This document shows positions 5,720 to 8,377 of a DNA stretch of 8,377 nucleotides, one piece after another. The stretch's first letter is position 1. Every line of letters begins with the position of its first letter. Made by a program: the position numbers and the translations under genes. Under the pieces are notes generated by a model. It saw only the letters and a list, made by a program, of their open reading frames with translations, was not told the DNA's origin and did not search any database. Origin of the DNA: CAYYOS01 sp964473355 (GTDB lineage Bacteria; Pseudomonadota; Gammaproteobacteria; Burkholderiales; REEB80); NCBI GenBank assembly GCA_964473355.1, contig CAYYOS010000110.1, positions 1 to 8,377 on the forward strand. Reading direction: 5' to 3'.

Positions 5720-5737
5720 TGGGTTATTTAAAACCCA
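5720..5737. other. Small hairpin downstream of pstB
   Basis: TGGGTT-ATTTAA-AACCCA forms a 6-bp stem with a 6-nt loop, about 80 nt after the pstB stop. On the minus strand it is followed by A's rather than T's, and on the plus strand only by TTTAAAT, so it is a poor intrinsic terminator in either direction. It is the only hairpin I would point to in the 122 nt between pstB and the N gap (5694-5815). Confidence 0.3.
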
Positions 5738-5815
5738 TTTAAATCCTGTTGTTAGTTTACCTGTAAAGGAGTTGGATGAATCCACGTATTTTTGAAACAG
5801 GGGTCAAGCAGCCTC

Positions 5816-6601
5816 TTAACCAAATCGCCCCGTAATATAGTCTTCTGTTTGTTTTTGCGAGGGCTTAATAAAAATCGTATCGGTAACATCAAATTCCACC
5901 AACTCGCCCAAATACATAAACGCCGTAAAATCAGAAACACGCGCCGCCTGCTGCATGTTGTGGGTCACAATAAGAATCGTGACGCGATTTTTAAGGCCCG
6001 CCATGAGATCTTCAATGCTGGCCGTTGCGATGGGATCTAGCGCCGAAGTAGGTTCATCAAAGAGCAAAATCTCCGGGTCCGTGGCCAGCGCCCGGGCAAT
6101 GCAGAGCCGCTGCTGCTGTCCGCCGGAGAGATTGAAAGCCAAATCGTGCAGTCTGTCTTTAACCTCATCCCAGAGCGCGGCCGAGTGCAGCGCTTCTTCA
6201 ACCTTCTCGTCCAATATGCGCCGCTTAGAAACCCCGCGCACCCGCAAGCCATATGCCACGTTTTCGTAAATCGACTTCGGAAAAGGATTAGGTTTTTGGA
6301 AGACCATGCTAACCCGCATGCGGATTTCTATGGGGTCCACCTTTTTATTTAAGATATTGACGTTATCAGGCCTAAGTAAAATCTCGCCTTCGTAATGGTT
6401 ATTAGGGTAAAGATCGTGCATGCGATTAAAGCAACGTAAGAAGGTAGACTTCCCGCAGCCGGATGGCCCTATCAGCGCCGTGATTTTTTTTTCCGCAATG
6501 CTTAGGTTAATATTTTTTAGCGCTTTAAATTCATCGTAAAAAAAACTTAACTCCTTCGCTTCAGCTTTTATCGGGACATCCTGAAGTGGATTACCTACCA
6601 T
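5816..6601 (-). CDS. pstB: Phosphate ABC transporter ATP-binding protein PstB
   Basis: PstB is the cytoplasmic ATPase that powers high-affinity phosphate import through PstCA. The 261 residues hold all ABC motifs in order: Walker A GPSGCGKST (45-53), Q-loop Q102 in VFQKPNPFP, signature LSGGQQQR (158-165), Walker B ILLFDEP (178-184, catalytic E183), D-loop SALDP (186-190) and H-loop H214 in VTHNMQQAARVSD. The KPNPFP after the Q-loop and the CIARAL after the signature are characteristic of PstB among ABC ATPases. The ATG overlaps the pstA end by 7 nt, with only a weak purine-rich stretch upstream, indicating coupling. phoU, which usually follows, is not visible downstream. Confidence 0.97.
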   Translation of the reverse strand: MVGNPLQDVPIKAEAKELSFFYDEFKALKNINLSIAEKKITALIGPSGCGKSTFLRCFNRMHDLYPNNHYEGEILLRPDNVNILNKKVDPIEIRMRVSMVFQKPNPFPKSIYENVAYGLRVRGVSKRRILDEKVEEALHSAALWDEVKDRLHDLAFNLSGGQQQRLCIARALATDPEILLFDEPTSALDPIATASIEDLMAGLKNRVTILIVTHNMQQAARVSDFTAFMYLGELVEFDVTDTIFIKPSQKQTEDYITGRFG

Positions 6602-7518
6602 TTAATGTTCTTTCGCAGTCGATATCTAAGATAAATTGCCAGGGCATTCATTGCCAGCGTCATCGCCAAGAGCACCAGCCCCGCCGCGGCGGCATTGAAT
6701 TGAAAGGCTTCTTCGGGCCTGGATACCCAATTAAACATTTGTATGGGCATCACGGTAAAGGGATCTTTTAACCACTCGAACGAGATAAACGGAAAACTGT
6801 CGGTAAAAGGTGAGTGCGGCAGAAATGCGATAAACGTTAGCGCACCTATTGTAATAATGGGCGCAGTCTCCCCTATTGCGCGAGATAGTCCGATGATGAC
6901 ACCCGTCAAAATTCCCGCTGTGGAATAAGGTAAAACGTGATCAGAAACTGTTTGCCATTTAGTCGCGCCCAACGCATAAGCGGCTTCGCGAATGTTTTTG
7001 GGTATGGTACGTATGGCTTCGCGGGTGGCGACAATGACCACCGGCAAAATCAATAAGGCCAAGGTTAATCCGGCTGCGAGTATGCTTTGCCCCAGACCAA
7101 ACTGGTACACAAACAAACCCAACGCGAGCAAGCCATAAACAATGGAGGGTACGCCGGCCAAATTGGTGACGTTAATTTCGATGATGGCGGTCATCCAATT
7201 TTTGGGGGCATATTCCTCTAAGTAAACCCCCGCTGCTACGCCTAAGGGTACGGCAACTAGCGCGGTAACTAACATCACCAAAGTGCTGCCCACCCATGCA
7301 GAAAGGATGCCCGCTTCTTCAGGACGCCGCGAAGGGAAGGAAAGAAAAAAATCCGCGGATAGACGCGGCGCACCATCGATAGCAAGATCCAAAAATAAGG
7401 CGACTAAGGTGAGAATGGCGATCATCATCGCCAGCAAACCCACCCCGGCAAATATCACATCCCAAAGCTTATGCTTGGAAATAATGGCGCGAATTTCGGT
7501 AAGGCGAGCATCTACCAT
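6595..7518 (-). CDS. pstA: Phosphate ABC transporter permease PstA
   Basis: PstA is one of the two inner-membrane channel subunits of the Pst phosphate importer. The 307 residues show an N-terminal helix (about 18-43), a periplasmic segment, and a core of five further hydrophobic segments (about 72-99, 118-138, 144-165, 201-232, 277-298). The cytoplasmic EAA loop that docks on PstB reads REAAYALGATKWQTV (177-191), followed by GLSRAIGETAP (210-220), both hallmarks of the family. Length is typical. The start is well fixed: GGAGGT (7525-7530) lies 6 nt upstream, and ATG overlaps the pstC TGA by 1 nt (TGATG). It overlaps pstB by 7 nt at its end. Confidence 0.97.
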   Translation of the reverse strand: MVDARLTEIRAIISKHKLWDVIFAGVGLLAMMIAILTLVALFLDLAIDGAPRLSADFFLSFPSRRPEEAGILSAWVGSTLVMLVTALVAVPLGVAAGVYLEEYAPKNWMTAIIEINVTNLAGVPSIVYGLLALGLFVYQFGLGQSILAAGLTLALLILPVVIVATREAIRTIPKNIREAAYALGATKWQTVSDHVLPYSTAGILTGVIIGLSRAIGETAPIITIGALTFIAFLPHSPFTDSFPFISFEWLKDPFTVMPIQMFNWVSRPEEAFQFNAAAAGLVLLAMTLAMNALAIYLRYRLRKNIKW

Positions 7519-8377
7519 CAGTACACCTCCCGGTAGCGTCTACTTAAAAAATAACCCCCGATATTAAATACCAAGGTCATCAGCATTAAAGTTAGGCCGG
7601 CCGCAAAAATAGTTTGATAGCCTATGCTCCCGTGAGGAAGATCGCCAAGGCTCACCTGAACAATGTAGGCGGTAATAGTGGCCGCCGGCTCCATGGGATT
7701 CCAGGTTAGATTGGGCTGCATACCGGCGGCTACGGCGACCACCATGGTTTCCCCGATAGCGCGGGATATCCCTAACGTATACGCCGCGGCAATGCCTGAA
7801 ACGGCCGCGGGTGTAATCACGCGCATGGAAGTTTGAAAACGCGTAGCGCCCATAGCGTAGGAACCCTCGCGGATATGCATAGGCACAGCCCGCATCGCGT
7901 CTTCGGACAGGGAACTCACATAAGGAATAATCATAATCCCAATCACCAAGCCTGCACTTAGCATATTAAAGCCAGGCAGCTCTGGGAAAACAGTCTGCAG
8001 CATCGGTGTCACAAATACCAGCGCGAAATAGCCATACACGATAGTAGGTACAGCGCCCAATAGCTCCAAAAAAGGTTTAATGGTTTCACGCACGCGGTGG
8101 GGAGCGAATTCACTCAGATAAATTGCAATGATGGTACCCAGCGGTATAGCTAAGGCTAATGCCACCACCGTCGTTACCAAGGTGCCGGCTACCAGCGGCA
8201 TAATCCCATAATGGGCGTCGTCAAATAAGGGCGTCCATTGGGTATCGGTAAAGAAATCTATTAGGGAAACGTGGCTAAAAAAGTTCTGTGATTCGTAAAC
8301 GAGCACCACCACAATGGCCACGGTTACCGCCACGGAGATTAACGCCGCAAAAAAAAGAAGGAGCTCAATTAAGCGCT
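7518..8377 (-). CDS. pstC: Phosphate ABC transporter permease PstC, 5' end outside window
   Basis: PstC is the second membrane subunit of the Pst importer and partners with PstA. The reading frame stays open to the window edge: 285 residues are visible, starting RLIELLLFFAALISVAVTVA, which looks like the normal first helix of PstC. A GTG at 8333 is therefore an internal valine codon rather than the start; family length (about 300-330) suggests 15-45 residues are missing. Six hydrophobic stretches can be seen. The EAA loop is REGSYAMGATRFQTSMRVIT (about 169-188 of the visible part), followed by GISRAIGETMVV. It shares 1 nt with pstA. pstS and any PHO box would lie beyond the right edge. Confidence 0.96.
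   Translation of the reverse strand, partial: RLIELLLFFAALISVAVTVAIVVVLVYESQNFFSHVSLIDFFTDTQWTPLFDDAHYGIMPLVAGTLVTTVVALALAIPLGTIIAIYLSEFAPHRVRETIKPFLELLGAVPTIVYGYFALVFVTPMLQTVFPELPGFNMLSAGLVIGIMIIPYVSSLSEDAMRAVPMHIREGSYAMGATRFQTSMRVITPAAVSGIAAAYTLGISRAIGETMVVAVAAGMQPNLTWNPMEPAATITAYIVQVSLGDLPHGSIGYQTIFAAGLTLMLMTLVFNIGGYFLSRRYREVY

Noticed and set aside
5720..5737. Intrinsic terminator after pstB
   Set aside because: The stem is only 6 bp with AT pairs and is not followed by a T-run in the minus-strand direction; I list it only as a hairpin.
5400..5795. Plus-strand open frames opposite vapBC and across the 10-N gap
   Set aside because: They are antisense shadows of well-recognised vapB/vapC coding sequence and include unknown bases; the translations show no recognisable domain.
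5776..5835. A 19-codon plus-strand ORF (ATG at 5776) preceded by AAAGGAG
   Set aside because: The Shine-Dalgarno match is good, but the ORF is very short, has no visible promoter, runs into the antisense of the pstB 3' end and resembles nothing I recognise; chance is the simpler explanation.
8331..8333. GTG start for pstC at 8333
   Set aside because: The frame is open to the window edge and the 14 upstream codons encode a normal PstC first membrane helix, so the true start is outside the window.

Overview
The window is a core-genome stretch of a proteobacterium, most likely beta- or gammaproteobacterial. Every gene I can support lies on the minus strand, so the genes are read here from right to left. 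The phylum-level guess rests on the gene order tpiA-secG-tRNA-Leu(GAG)-nuoA..., on separate (unfused) nuoC and nuoD, and on protein sequences typical of those classes. The sequence alone does not let me name a genus.

Right end (5816-8377): the phosphate ABC transporter genes pstC (5' end beyond the window), pstA and pstB overlap by 1 and 7 nt. PstC and PstA form the membrane channel and PstB is the ATPase. The binding protein pstS is presumably further upstream. phoU, the usual downstream partner, is not where it would be expected.

Middle (4799-5815): a type II toxin-antitoxin pair, vapB-vapC, sits between pstB and tpiA. It has a 4-nt overlap and a GTG-started toxin. Upstream of vapB is a palindrome overlapping a -10-like hexamer, a layout expected for autoregulation. 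A 10-N assembly gap lies just beyond it and hides the -35 region.

Left-centre (3428-4860): a good sigma70-type promoter drives tpiA (glycolysis) and then secG (protein export). The secG stop codon is only 4 nt from the 5' end of a tRNA-Leu(GAG) gene. This spot is split by 100 N, and an identical 55-bp sequence abuts both sides of the gap. That is almost certainly one sequence written twice by the assembler, and collapsing it gives a continuous secG-tRNA-Leu locus.

Left end (1-3350): nuoA-nuoB-nuoC-nuoD-nuoE and the first 27 codons of nuoF encode the start of the respiratory complex I operon. A plausible promoter lies just before nuoA. The Fe-S and quinone-site residues visible in these proteins are intact.

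I see no CRISPR array, transposon, prophage or unknown multi-gene system. The points most worth checking are the assembly artefact at the tRNA, the vapBC locus with its operator and missing phoU, and some start codons (nuoD, vapB, vapC, pstC).
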